Shown: positions 16,762 through 25,896, counted from the first letter of the stretch. The stretch: DNA of 64,000 nt from an uncultured Streptomyces sp. (GCF_947488945.1 NZ_CANLBS010000015.1:1-64000), one strand, 5' to 3'. Numbers and translations are program-made. Notes: generated from the letters alone by a model not told the origin.

Positions 16762-19506
16762 TCACGGCTTGAGCGTGAGCGTGTCGGTGGTCGACGCTCC
16801 GACAGCCCGGTCACCGAACGACCAGTCGAGCAGCTCGCCGTCGATCCACTTCTCCGTCTGGTCGGTGTAGTGCGCGCTGAAGGCGTGACCGGAAGCGCCG
16901 GTGAGGTTGATCCACCGGGACTTGTCCCAGTCCCCCACGTTGACCACCATCCGCATCGAGGGCACCCAGACGACCTCGTAACCGCCGGCCGCGTTCCAGC
17001 CGGTCGCGTCGACGGCCGCCTCGCCGCCGCCGAGGTTGTACGGCCCCCGGTTCAGCACCCGCTTCAGCAGGTCCGGGCCCGCCGTGCCCAGCGTCTGGTT
17101 CTCCAGCGTGAGCTGGTGCAGCCGGCCCCAGCTCCAGCTGGACAGGTCCTTGCCGAGCTTGGCCGTCAGTTCCCAGCGGGCGTCGTCCATGGCGCGGGCG
17201 AAGAGCTGGTCACGGTTGTCGACGGCCTTCTCGCGGCCCTTGGCCGGGACCTTCCACCACGCGTTGTCCTCGTCGTCGAGGATGTCGCGGACGACCTGGT
17301 TCCAGCGGTCGCCGCCGTCGGGCTGCGCGGTGTCCGCGTCCCTCCGGCCGCACTCCCGCACCAGGGTGTTCTGCTCGTCGACCGGGCCGGTGGAGTCGGC
17401 ACGGGGAACGGCGATGCAGTCGCCCTCGACGCGCAGCTCCTTGGGGAGCTTGTCGCCGAACGCCAGCTTGAGGATGTTGCGCCAGACGCCGTTGAAGTAG
17501 GCGGCGGCCGCCGAGTCGGAGTCCTGGGTGTAGTCCCAGCCCTCCAGCAGCTTCTGCGCCTCGCGGACGTCCTTGTCGGCGATGTTGATCTTCAGCAGCC
17601 TGGGCACCAGCAGCGCGGCGATCTCGCTGGTGTTGTCCATCTGCATCTTCTGCATGTCGTCGGTCGAGATCTTCTCGCCGCCCTTGAGCTTCGACGCGAT
17701 GAGGTCGTTGATCCGCTGGCTGCGGGTCCCGTAGCCCCAGTCCTCGGTGAGGAGGTGGGGGTAGCTCTTGTCGACGACCGCCTGGTTCGCGGTGACGATG
17801 TAGCCGCGCGCGGGGTCGTACTCGTAGGGCAGCTCGTCGAACGGGATCGGGTCCTTCTCCCAGCCGTACTTCGAGGACCAGCCCGGACTGGGCAGGGTGC
17901 CGTCGCCCGCCTTGCGGACCGGGATGGTGCCGGGGGCCTGGTAGCCGATGTGGCCCTCGGTGTCCGCGTAGACGAGGTTCTGCGAGGGGACCTCGAAGTG
18001 CGCGGCGGCGGCCCGGAAGGACGTGAAGTCCTTGGCCCGGTTGATCTCGAAGACCGAGTCCATCGTCTTGCCGGGCTGGAGCGCGGTCCACTTCAGCGCG
18101 ACCGCGTAGCCGTCGCCGCGGTCGGGGGCGGAGTTGCCCACCGGGGCCTTCTGGCCGACCTTCTCCAGTTCGCCGTCCCGGTCGGAGACGAGCGGACCGT
18201 TGTTGGTCTCCCGGACGGTGATCTTCCGGTCCTTCCCGCCGGCGACCTTGATGGTCTCCTCACGGGTGGTGAACGGCACGGTCCTGCCGTCGTACTGGTA
18301 ACCGTCCGCGTCCACCTTCTCCAGGAAGAGGTCGGTGACGTCGGCGCCCAGGTTGGTGAGGCCCCAGGCGATGTCCTGGTTGTGGCCGATGACCACACCG
18401 GGCATCCCGGAGAACGTGTACCCGGCGGTGTCGTACTGGCAGGACCCCGAGACCGTCCGGCAGTGCAGCCCCATCTGGTACCAGAGCGACGGCAGCATCG
18501 GCGCCAGGTGCGGGTCGTTCGCCAGCAGCGGCTTGCCGGTGGTGGTGTGCTCGCCGGAGACGACCCAGGAGTTCGACCCGATGCCGTTGCCGTTCGGGCC
18601 GAGCAGCGCGGGGATCTCGTCCAGCGTGTCGGAGAGCGCGGAGAGCTGGGTGTTGAGGCCCTCGGTGGCGTCCGCCAGGCTCTGCCCGGTGACCCCGTCG
18701 GCGGGCTGCGCGTCCGGGTCGTACTTTCCGGTGGCGGAGGAGACCGCACCCTCGGAGACGATCGGCTGGTGGCTGTCGTACGGGTACTCCGGGTAGAGGT
18801 CCGCGATCTGCGCCGTGGAGAGCCTGCTGGTCATCAGCGAACGGTCGATCTCGTCCTGCATGTTGCCGCGCAGGTCCCAGGCCATCGCCTTCAGCCACGC
18901 GACCGAGTCGACCGGGGTCCACTCGGTGGGCGCGTAGTCGTTGGTCAGCCCGAGCGCCGCGTACTCGACCGAGATGTCCTTGCCGCTCTTGCCCTTGAGG
19001 TACGCGTTGACGCCCTCGGCGTACGACTGGAGGTTCTTCTTGGTCTCCGCGGTGAGGACGGTGTCGTACTCCTTCTGCGCGACCTGGCGCCAGCCGAGCG
19101 TGCGCAGGAAGGCGTCGGTCTTGACCTGCCCCGCCCCGAACATCTCGGAGAGCCGTCCGGACGTCATGTGCCGCCGGACGTCCATCTCGTAGAAGCGGTC
19201 CTGCGCCTGGACGAATCCCTGGGCGCGGAAGAGGTCGGCGTCGCTGTCCGCGTAGATCTGCGGGATCCCGTAGTCGTCGCGCCGGACCTCGACGTCGGCG
19301 GAGAGCCCGTCGAGCGTCGTCGAACCCGTGGTCTGCGGATACGAGGCACGGACCGTGGACACGGACCAGTAAGCGCCGTAGCCGATACCCGCGACGAGGG
19401 CCAGGACCAGGACGAGGACGATCAGGCGGGCGCGTCGCCCCTTCTTCTTCCTGCCGGGCTTCTTCACGTCGGAAGAACCGGAGGAGACGGTTGTGTTGGC
19501 GGGCAT
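16762..19506 (-). CDS. Penicillin acylase family protein (Ntn hydrolase)
   Basis: A 914-residue membrane-anchored or secreted Ntn hydrolase. A basic N-terminus (KKPGRKKKGRRAR) and one hydrophobic segment at residues 28-45 suggest a signal anchor. The autocatalytic nucleophile is Ser311 in GIGSNSWVVSG, and the alpha-subunit/spacer precedes it. After Ser311 come the beta-subunit hallmarks LLANDPHLAP, GHNQDIAWGLTN and ETNNGPLVSD. Family members hydrolyse amides such as acyl-homoserine lactones, lipopeptides or penicillins; the substrate is not readable. The ATG at 19506 has AAGGA upstream; longer in-frame starts run into the antiporter promoter. Confidence 0.9.
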   Translation of the reverse strand: MPANTTVSSGSSDVKKPGRKKKGRRARLIVLVLVLALVAGIGYGAYWSVSTVRASYPQTTGSTTLDGLSADVEVRRDDYGIPQIYADSDADLFRAQGFVQAQDRFYEMDVRRHMTSGRLSEMFGAGQVKTDAFLRTLGWRQVAQKEYDTVLTAETKKNLQSYAEGVNAYLKGKSGKDISVEYAALGLTNDYAPTEWTPVDSVAWLKAMAWDLRGNMQDEIDRSLMTSRLSTAQIADLYPEYPYDSHQPIVSEGAVSSATGKYDPDAQPADGVTGQSLADATEGLNTQLSALSDTLDEIPALLGPNGNGIGSNSWVVSGEHTTTGKPLLANDPHLAPMLPSLWYQMGLHCRTVSGSCQYDTAGYTFSGMPGVVIGHNQDIAWGLTNLGADVTDLFLEKVDADGYQYDGRTVPFTTREETIKVAGGKDRKITVRETNNGPLVSDRDGELEKVGQKAPVGNSAPDRGDGYAVALKWTALQPGKTMDSVFEINRAKDFTSFRAAAAHFEVPSQNLVYADTEGHIGYQAPGTIPVRKAGDGTLPSPGWSSKYGWEKDPIPFDELPYEYDPARGYIVTANQAVVDKSYPHLLTEDWGYGTRSQRINDLIASKLKGGEKISTDDMQKMQMDNTSEIAALLVPRLLKINIADKDVREAQKLLEGWDYTQDSDSAAAAYFNGVWRNILKLAFGDKLPKELRVEGDCIAVPRADSTGPVDEQNTLVRECGRRDADTAQPDGGDRWNQVVRDILDDEDNAWWKVPAKGREKAVDNRDQLFARAMDDARWELTAKLGKDLSSWSWGRLHQLTLENQTLGTAGPDLLKRVLNRGPYNLGGGEAAVDATGWNAAGGYEVVWVPSMRMVVNVGDWDKSRWINLTGASGHAFSAHYTDQTEKWIDGELLDWSFGDRAVGASTTDTLTLKP

Positions 19507-19585
19507 CGCTGTCCTTCGAGGGGCAGGGTGGTCCTGGAAGTGCAAGGGCAACCATAGGCGCAGCGCCGAACCCGCTCGGACGCGG

Positions 19586-19603
19586 TATGGAGATACATCC
19601 ATA
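19586..19603. promoter_or_regulatory. Palindrome in acylase/antiporter divergent region
   Basis: A perfect 6-6-6 inverted repeat TATGGA-N6-TCCATA lies 80 bases upstream of the acylase ATG and 120 bases upstream of the antiporter start. The size and symmetry fit a dimeric repressor operator. The regulator is unknown. Confidence 0.4.
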
Positions 19604-19723
19604 TGCGCGGGGCCCACCCGAATGCCCGAACGCGTCAAGGAAGCGTTAAAGATTAGGTAAGGTAACGAAGTAACTGGCCGCCGGAGGACGATCCGGCAGG
19701 CGCACGCAGGGAAGGAACGGACC

Positions 19724-21646
19724 CTGACTGTCCACGCGCTCAACGAACTCCTGCTGGTCTGCTCACTCGTCCTGCTCGTCGCGGTGGCGGCGGTGCGGAT
19801 CTCGTCGCGCAGCGGGCTTCCCAGCCTGCTCCTGTACCTCGGCATCGGCATCGCGCTCGGCCAGGACGGCATCTTCGACGTCCAGTTCGACAACGCCGAG
19901 CTGACCCAGGTGATCGGCTACGCCGCCCTGGTCGTGATCCTCGCCGAGGGCGGACTCGGCACCAAGTGGAAGGAAGTCCGGCCCGCGTTGCCGGCCGCCG
20001 CGGTGCTCTCCACCGTCGGCGTGGGCATCAGCGTGGGCGTCACCGCGGCGGGGGCCCACTACCTCGTCGGGCTGGACTGGCGGCAGTCGCTGATCATCGG
20101 CGCGGTCGTCTCCTCCACCGACGCCGCCGCGGTCTTCTCGGTGCTGCGGCGCGTCCCGCTGCCGTCCCGGATCACCGGCGTGCTGGAGGCCGAGTCGGGC
20201 TTCAACGACGCCCCCGTGGTCATCCTCGTCGTCGCGTTCTCGGTCGCCGGTCCGGTCGAGCACTGGTACGTCCTGATCGGCGAGATAGCGCTGGAACTCG
20301 CCATCGGCGCCGCCATCGGCCTCGCGGTCGGCTGGCTCGGCGCCTACGGCCTGCGCCACGTCGCGCTGCCCGCCTCCGGCCTCTACCCGATCGCCGTGAT
20401 GGCCATCGCGGTCGCCTCCTACGCGGCCGGCGCGATGGCGCACGGCAGCGGGTTCCTCGCCGTCTACCTGGCCGCCATGGTGCTCGGCAACTCCAAGCTG
20501 CCGCACTGGCCGGCCACCCGCGGCTTCGCCGACGGACTGGGCTGGCTGGCCCAGATCGGGATGTTCGTCCTGCTCGGCCTGCTGGTCACCCCGCACGACC
20601 TGGTCGGCGACTTCTGGCCCGCGGTCGTGGTGGGGCTGGTGCTGACGGTGGTGGCGCGGCCCCTGTCGGTCTTCGTCAGCCTCGCGCCGTTCCGGCTGCC
20701 GCGGCGCGAGAAGGCGCTGATGTCCTGGGCCGGGCTGCGCGGCGCGGTCCCCATCATCCTCGCCACCATCCCCATGGTGTCCGACATGGACGGCAGCACC
20801 CGCGTCTTCAACATCGTCTTCGTCCTCGTCATCGTCTACACCCTCATCCAGGGGCCGACCCTGCCCTGGCTCGCGAAGGCGCTGCACATCCGCGACGACC
20901 CGGCCGACGCCGCCGACCTCGGCATCGAGTCGGCGCCGCTGGAACGGCTGCGGGGACACCTGCTGTCCGTGGCGATCCCCGCCAAGTCAAAGATGCACGG
21001 CGTCGAGGTCGGCGAGCTGCGGCTGCCCGCCGGGGCAGCCGTCACCCTGGTGGTGCGGGGCGGCAACAGCTTCGTACCGGGCCCGTCGACCGTGCTCCGG
21101 CGCGGCGACGAACTGCTGGTGGTGGCCACCGACCCGGTGCGCGACGCGACCGAGGCCCGGCTGCACGCGGTCGGCGAGGGCGGCAAGCTGGCCGGCTGGC
21201 TCGGCACCGGCAAGCCCCCGGCCCGCAAGCCCGCTTCGAAGCCCGCCCGGCTGGTCCGCCGTGTCCACCTGGCCCAGCTGGCGCGCCTCGCCCAGCTCGC
21301 CGGCCTGGTGAAGCGGCTGGCCGGCGGCGGCCGGAACACCGGCCCCCACGGCCCCGGCGGTTCCGGACGCGGCCCCGGCGGCGGGCGCGGACCGGACGGA
21401 AGCGGCAGCGGAAGCGGCAGCGGTACGGGCGGTCGCGGCGGGAACTCCAGGCCGGCGGGGTGGGCCGAGAGCCCGCGCGGCACCGACCGGAAGCCCGGCG
21501 GACGCAACGGCACCGGCCCCGCCGACGGCAGCGGCTCCGGCGACGGCGGCGACCGGCGGGGGCGGGCGCGCGGCCCGGAGTCCGCCACGGTGTCCGGCGG
21601 GGTCGAGCCGGCCGAGGGACCGGACAACGCCAAGGCGCACTCCTGA
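19724..21646 (+). CDS. Potassium/proton antiporter (CPA1, NhaP2-like), probable CTG start
   Basis: A roughly 640-residue cation/proton antiporter with about 12 membrane segments, including GIGIALGQDGI, VVSSTDAAAVFSVLRR (the Asp of the ion site), ESGFNDAPVVILVV and SWAGLRGAVPIILATIP. A TrkA-C (RCK_C) domain follows at about residues 400-475 (IPAKSKMHGVEVGELRLPAGAAVTLVVRG is its core region). A long Gly/Ser/Arg-rich tail ends the protein. The first ATG/GTG/TTG in frame (GTG 19784) would cut through TM1. CTG 19724, with AAGGA nine bases before it, gives MTVHALNELLLV plus a whole TM1, so I prefer the CTG. Confidence 0.85.
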   Translation: MTVHALNELLLVCSLVLLVAVAAVRISSRSGLPSLLLYLGIGIALGQDGIFDVQFDNAELTQVIGYAALVVILAEGGLGTKWKEVRPALPAAAVLSTVGVGISVGVTAAGAHYLVGLDWRQSLIIGAVVSSTDAAAVFSVLRRVPLPSRITGVLEAESGFNDAPVVILVVAFSVAGPVEHWYVLIGEIALELAIGAAIGLAVGWLGAYGLRHVALPASGLYPIAVMAIAVASYAAGAMAHGSGFLAVYLAAMVLGNSKLPHWPATRGFADGLGWLAQIGMFVLLGLLVTPHDLVGDFWPAVVVGLVLTVVARPLSVFVSLAPFRLPRREKALMSWAGLRGAVPIILATIPMVSDMDGSTRVFNIVFVLVIVYTLIQGPTLPWLAKALHIRDDPADAADLGIESAPLERLRGHLLSVAIPAKSKMHGVEVGELRLPAGAAVTLVVRGGNSFVPGPSTVLRRGDELLVVATDPVRDATEARLHAVGEGGKLAGWLGTGKPPARKPASKPARLVRRVHLAQLARLAQLAGLVKRLAGGGRNTGPHGPGGSGRGPGGGRGPDGSGSGSGSGTGGRGGNSRPAGWAESPRGTDRKPGGRNGTGPADGSGSGDGGDRRGRARGPESATVSGGVEPAEGPDNAKAHS

Positions 21647-21976
21647 CGCACGGCCGCCGGACGCACGCGCGTCCGGTGCCCACGCACCCTTACGTGGCCC
21701 GGCCCCTTCCCCGGGGGCCGGGCCACGGCGTCCGGTGCGACCCGCACGGACCCGGAGGCGTCGCGTCCGGTCCCTGTACGATCGGAACCATCTGATCGAC
21801 CAACTCTGCCTGACGCAGGGCTGGCGCGACCGTATGGCGGTCGAGGCGCACCCCCCTCCGGGGCGGGACCGCCCGGCATCTACCGCAGTTCCGCGCGAAG
21901 AGGACAGCTCTCGGCAACTCCCGCACGCCGCACGGCGACGGACGACGGTGCCACCAGGCGGCAGAAAGGCAAGGCC
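21647..21976. other. Intergenic between antiporter and MFS gene
   Basis: 330 bases with no supportable gene. The first part holds a terminator (separate entry). The rest presumably carries the MFS promoter; no operator is evident. Confidence 0.5.
21694..21726 (+). terminator. Terminator after antiporter gene
   Basis: A 13-bp perfect stem, GTGGCCCGGCCCC (21694-21706) paired with 21714-21726, loop of 7. It lies 48 bases past the stop codon. Confidence 0.7.
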
Positions 21977-23257
21977 GTGGCGACCACGGTCTCCGGACGC
22001 CCCGGTTACGGGTCGTTGCTGCGCACCCCCGGTGCGTGGACCTTCTATCTTCCGGGCTTCGCCGCACGTCAGCCCTTCGCGATGCTGACCATCGGCATCG
22101 TCCTGCTCGTCGAGCACACCACCGGTTCCTACGGCAGCGCGGGTGCGGTCGCCGCCGTGTCCGGCGTTTCGATGGCCGTCTGCGCGCCGCAGAGCGGCAA
22201 GCTCGCCGACCGGTTCGGGCAGCGCCGGGTGCTGCTGCCCGGCGTGGTGGCGCACGCCCTGTCCGTGGCCGCCCTCGTCACACTCGCGCTGGCCGGGGCG
22301 CCGCTCTGGGCCCTGTTCCTGGCCGCCGTGCCGACCGGGGCCACGATCCCGCAGGTCGGCCCCATGGTCCGGGCCCGCTGGGCCGCGGTACTGGCGCCGG
22401 GGCCCGGTCGGCCCGCCTCGCCGCTGGCACCGACGGCGGCCGCCTTCGAGTCGGTGACGGACGAGTTCACCTTCGTCATCGGTCCGGTGCTCGCCACGGC
22501 GCTGTGCACCGGCGTGCACCCGGCGGCCGGCCTGATCGCCGAGGCGGTGCTGACCCTGGCCGGGGGCATCCTGTTCGCGGCGCAGCGCGCCACCGAACCC
22601 GCGCCGCACCCCGTGACGAAGGACGGCCGGCGCCGCGCGTCGGCGCTCCCGGCGCCGGGCGTGCGCGTCCTCGCGGTCGCCTTCCTCGGCATCGGGGCGG
22701 TGTTCGGCGGGATGCAGGTCTCCCTCACCGCGTTCGCGGAGGAGATCGGCCGCCCCGGCGTCAACGGCGTCCTCTACGGGGTCTTCGCCGCGGGCAACAT
22801 GCTGGCCGGCATCGCCTGCGGCGCGATCGCCTGGAAGAGCGGGCCGCGCCGCCGCCTGCTGGTCGGGTACACGGCGCTCACCCTGACCGCCTCCGCCCTC
22901 TGGACGGTGCACTCCCCCTTCCTGCTGGCCGGACTCGGACTGCTGGTCGGGCTCTCCATCGCGCCCGCGCTGATCAGCGGGTACACGCTGGTCGACGCTC
23001 TGGTGCCCGGTTCGGCACGGACCGAGGCGTTCACCTGGCTGACGGGGGCGGTGGCGCTGGGGCAGGCCGCGGCGGTCACGATCGCCGGGCGGCTCGCCGA
23101 CGCGCGTGGCGCGGAGGCCGGTTTCCTGGTCCCGCTCGGCGGCACCGTGCTGGCCCTGGCGACCCTGTTCGCCCTGCGTTCCCGGCTCCGTCCCGCTTCG
23201 GCCGGGCGGACCGTGGCACGTGGTGTGGGTCACCGCGAGCCGGTCACGGTGGACTGA
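21977..23257 (+). CDS. MFS transporter
   Basis: A 426-residue major-facilitator protein with about 12 hydrophobic helices. The loop 2-3 motif is degenerate (GKLADRFGQRRVLLPG, about residues 74-89) and is followed by a duplicated arrangement in the second half. No substrate is evident; the closest general match is the small-molecule efflux MFS found next to fmdB in many Streptomyces. Starts at GTG 21977 behind AGGCAAGG. It has a basic internal loop (KDGRRRASALP, around residue 215). Confidence 0.85.
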   Translation: MATTVSGRPGYGSLLRTPGAWTFYLPGFAARQPFAMLTIGIVLLVEHTTGSYGSAGAVAAVSGVSMAVCAPQSGKLADRFGQRRVLLPGVVAHALSVAALVTLALAGAPLWALFLAAVPTGATIPQVGPMVRARWAAVLAPGPGRPASPLAPTAAAFESVTDEFTFVIGPVLATALCTGVHPAAGLIAEAVLTLAGGILFAAQRATEPAPHPVTKDGRRRASALPAPGVRVLAVAFLGIGAVFGGMQVSLTAFAEEIGRPGVNGVLYGVFAAGNMLAGIACGAIAWKSGPRRRLLVGYTALTLTASALWTVHSPFLLAGLGLLVGLSIAPALISGYTLVDALVPGSARTEAFTWLTGAVALGQAAAVTIAGRLADARGAEAGFLVPLGGTVLALATLFALRSRLRPASAGRTVARGVGHREPVTVD

Positions 23258-23287
23258 TCCGGCGGAATACGTCAGTATGGAGCGTCG

Positions 23288-23314
23288 TTAGCACTCATTG
23301 AGTGAGAGTGCCAG
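23288..23314 (+). promoter_or_regulatory. CIRCE-like HrcA operator before fmdB-type gene
   Basis: The sequence reads TTAGCACTC, nine bases, GAGTGCCAG. The CIRCE consensus is TTAGCACTC-N9-GAGTGCTAA: the left arm is perfect and seven of nine right-arm bases match. It ends at the ribosome-binding site (AGGAGG) of the zinc-ribbon gene, so HrcA binding would block its transcription. Confidence 0.75.
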
Positions 23315-23322
23315 GAGGATAC

Positions 23323-23661
23323 GTGCCGACCTACCAGTACCAGTGCACCGAATGCGGCGAGGGCCTCGAGGCGGTGCAGAAGTTCACCGACGACGCCCTG
23401 ACCGTCTGCCCGAACTGCAACGGACGCCTGAAGAAGGTGTTCTCCGCGGTCGGCATCGTCTTCAAGGGTTCCGGTTTCTACCGGAACGACAGCCGCGGCT
23501 CGTCGTCGAGCAGCACCCCGGCGTCGACGACCGCCAAGTCGTCCGACTCCGGTTCCAGCAGTTCGTCGAGCTCGGACGCGAAGTCGTCCTCCTCGTCCAG
23601 TTCGTCGGCCTCGTCCTCGTCGTCCACGACGACGGCGTCGTCGAGCGGTTCCGCGGCCTGA
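23323..23661 (+). CDS. FmdB family zinc-ribbon protein with Ser-rich tail
   Basis: A 112-residue protein. Residues 1-40 form a zinc ribbon with Cys8/Cys11 and Cys29/Cys32 (TYQYQCTECG, CPNC), as in FmdB putative regulatory proteins. GIVFKGSGFYRND (about 43-56) is the conserved end of the domain. Residues 57-112 are almost all Ser/Thr/Ala/Lys and probably disordered. GTG 23323 is preceded by AGGAGG. The CIRCE-like element just upstream predicts heat-shock (HrcA) control. The family's function is unproven. Confidence 0.88.
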   Translation: MPTYQYQCTECGEGLEAVQKFTDDALTVCPNCNGRLKKVFSAVGIVFKGSGFYRNDSRGSSSSSTPASTTAKSSDSGSSSSSSSDAKSSSSSSSSASSSSSTTTASSSGSAA

Positions 23662-23684
23662 GCCGTCCCGCACCCGCTCCGCCG

Positions 23685-23713
23685 GGCCCCGCCGATCACT
23701 CGGCGGGGCCTTT
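23685..23713 (+). terminator. Terminator after fmdB-type gene
   Basis: An 11-bp perfect stem (GGCCCCGCCGA at 23685-23695, complement at 23700-23710, loop TCAC), followed by TTT. Confidence 0.85.
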
Positions 23714-23737
23714 CGGCGCTCCCGCTACTGTGACCGC

Positions 23738-24622
23738 ATGGCGAACGCAGACATGAATCCGGGCAGGGACACGGGGCCCGCCGCTCCGCACGACGGCGCC
23801 GGGATCGGGGTGATCGGCGGATCCGGGTTCTACTCCTTCCTGGACGACGTCACCGAGGTCGAGGTGGACACCCCCTACGGCGCACCCAGCGACTCGGTCT
23901 TCCTCGGCGAGGTCGCGGGCCGCCGGGTCGCCTTCCTCCCCCGCCACGGGCGTGGCCACCACCTGCCGCCGCACCGGATCAACTACCGCGCCAACCTCTG
24001 GGCGCTCCGCTCCGTGGGCGTGCGCCAGGTGCTCGGCCCCTGCGCGGTCGGCGGCCTGCGCCCGGAGTTCGGGCCGGGGACGCTGATCGTGCCGGACCAG
24101 TTGGTGGACCGCACCAAGACCCGCGTCCAGACCTTCTACGACGGCGAGCCGCTCGCCGACGGCTCGGTCCCGAACGTGGTGCACCTCGGATTCGCCGACC
24201 CGTACTGCCCGACCGGCCGCCGGGCGGCCCTGGCGGCGGCGCGCGGACAGGACTGGGACGCCGTCGACGGCGGCACCCTGGTGGTCGTCGAGGGCCCGCG
24301 CTTCTCCACCCGCGCCGAATCGCGCTGGCACGCCGCGATGGGCTGGTCGGTCGTCGGCATGACGGGACATCCGGAGGCCGTGCTCGCCCGCGAACTGGGC
24401 CTCTGCTACACCACGACGACCCTGGTCACTGACCTGGACGCGGGCGCCGAGGCGGGCGAGGGGGTCTCCCACGAGGAGGTCCTCGCCGTCTTCGCCGAGA
24501 ACGTGGACCGGCTGCGCAAGGTCCTGTTCGACGCGGTGGCGGCGCTCCCGCCGAACGACGCCCGCACCTGCGGGTGCGCGAGCGCGGTCGAGGGGATCGA
24601 CACGGGGATCACGCTGCCCTGA
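23738..24622 (+). CDS. mtnP: S-methyl-5'-thioadenosine phosphorylase
   Basis: A 294-residue purine-nucleoside phosphorylase of the MTAP type, cleaving methylthioadenosine to adenine and methylthioribose-1-phosphate in methionine salvage. Seen: IGVIGGSGFYSF (about 23-34, phosphate loop), PRHGRGHHLPPHRINYRANLWAL (about 68-90), VVEGPRFSTRAES (about 188-200) and MTGHPEAVLARE (about 208-219, purine/ribose contacts). Relative to most MTAPs the usual MTxxPE is MTGHPE. It has an 18-residue low-complexity N-terminal extension. ATG 23738; the terminator of the previous gene lies immediately upstream. Confidence 0.88.
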   Translation: MANADMNPGRDTGPAAPHDGAGIGVIGGSGFYSFLDDVTEVEVDTPYGAPSDSVFLGEVAGRRVAFLPRHGRGHHLPPHRINYRANLWALRSVGVRQVLGPCAVGGLRPEFGPGTLIVPDQLVDRTKTRVQTFYDGEPLADGSVPNVVHLGFADPYCPTGRRAALAAARGQDWDAVDGGTLVVVEGPRFSTRAESRWHAAMGWSVVGMTGHPEAVLARELGLCYTTTTLVTDLDAGAEAGEGVSHEEVLAVFAENVDRLRKVLFDAVAALPPNDARTCGCASAVEGIDTGITLP

Positions 24623-24935
24623 TCCCTCCCGACCGCGGTACGCGTGTCCCGTGGGGTTCGTGCGGGGTGCCCGGGGAGGTGCCCGGGGACCTTCGGGTGA
24701 CTGGCCAATGGGGCCGGCACGGGTTCCGGGGCTCCTGCGGGTTCTTGGGCTCCGTGAGTGACGGGTCTCGCGCGGCTGACGGGTCTCGTGCGGCTGACGG
24801 GGCTCCTGTGGGTGACGCCGTTGTCCACAGAGGAAGGGCTGTCCACAGGCTCCGACGGGATTCCGGCGGAGAGGGGATCGTGAGGGGGTCCGACCGGCTC
24901 CCCGGCCGGATTCCCCTCCCCCACCTGGAGCTTCG
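24623..24935. other. Repeat- and DnaA-box-bearing intergenic region
   Basis: 313 bases without a gene. An 18-base unit (TGACGGGTCTCGTGCGGC type) is repeated at 24759, 24777 and, less exactly, 24795. Just after it are two DnaA-box-like nonamers, TTGTCCACA at 24821-24829 and CTGTCCACA at 24839-24847, 18 bases apart on the same face. Confidence 0.6.
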
Positions 24936-25685
24936 GTGTACCCGTACCCTTCCGCGCCCGCCTCGGCCGCCCCCTCCATGCCGGCCTTCGACGCCGACCC
25001 GCCGGTCCCGCCGCCCTCTCCCCCGTACGACTGGCCCCCGGGGCCCGCCCGCGGCGGTCCCGCCCCCGGCACGGGCGGGCCCCGGTCGCCCGGAGGCGGC
25101 TCGCCGCCCCGTGCGGGCGCGTCCCGGACGCTCCCCTTTCCCGCGCCGCCGGACGATCAGGGACCGCCGCGGTGCGCGGTCCCGCCCTTCGCCCCCCTGC
25201 GGGTGCGCGGCCACAGCACGCTCCGCCTGCGCCGGGCGCTGCGCCGGCAGCGGCGCGCCGTGGCGGCCGGGCTCGCCCTGTCCGCGGCGACGCTCGCCGC
25301 CCCCGGTTTCGCCGCCGACGCGGGGCGACCCGACACTCCCACCGCCCGCGAGAGTCCCGGTCCGCGTCCCGTGCACCTGGTGTCCGCGCCGGTCCGCATC
25401 GCCGACGCCGCCACCGTCCGCCTGCTGCGCCCCGGCGACCGGGTGGACGTCATCGACGGCGGCCACCGGGACGGCCCGGCGCGGGTGCTGGCGAGGGACG
25501 TCCGGGTGGCGCGAGTGCCCCGGCCGCTCCTCCCCGGCCAGGGGTTCCCGGCGGCGGGGGTGCCGGGCGAGGGTCCGGGCGAGGGTGCTCTGGTGGTGCT
25601 GTCCGTGGACCGTTCCGCCGCGGCCGCGCTGGTCGGCGCGGGGACCTCGGGCAGGCTGGCCGTGGCGGTGACCGATGCGCACTGA
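24936..25685 (+). CDS. RcpC/CpaB-like (SAF domain) protein
   Basis: A 249-residue protein starting at GTG 24936 (GGAG eight bases before). Residues 1-95 are Pro/Gly-rich and disordered. A hydrophobic stretch AVAAGLALSAATLAAPGFAA (about 108-127) looks like a signal sequence or anchor placed after the disordered part. The C-terminal 110 residues (VHLVSAPVRIADAATVRLLRPGDRVDVIDG...) have the SAF/RcpC pattern seen in CpaB-type pilus assembly proteins. In Streptomyces such proteins occur as orphan genes near fmdB and mscL. Function is unproven. Confidence 0.7.
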   Translation: MYPYPSAPASAAPSMPAFDADPPVPPPSPPYDWPPGPARGGPAPGTGGPRSPGGGSPPRAGASRTLPFPAPPDDQGPPRCAVPPFAPLRVRGHSTLRLRRALRRQRRAVAAGLALSAATLAAPGFAADAGRPDTPTARESPGPRPVHLVSAPVRIADAATVRLLRPGDRVDVIDGGHRDGPARVLARDVRVARVPRPLLPGQGFPAAGVPGEGPGEGALVVLSVDRSAAAALVGAGTSGRLAVAVTDAH

Positions 25686-25896
25686 CGTTCCGTCGTACGA
25701 CGCGTGGTCACCTCAGCCGACGGAGTCACGGAAAAGCCGGGAGCGGGCGTGCGCTGCCGTAGGTCGCGGGGAGATCGTCTCCGGGGCCTGCCGACGGCAC
25801 GGGCACGGCCTCCGGCGACGGACCCTCCCCCGGGGGCCGGAGCGTCCCGGACCCGGTGTGACGCCCGGCCGTGCGCTCTCCTGGACCGTCCGGCGG

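Noticed and set aside
19653..19669. TTAGGTAAGG sequence resembling half an iron box (DmdR/IdeR)
   Set aside because: Only one half matches the TTAGGTTAGGCTAACCTAA consensus and the antiporter has no iron link.
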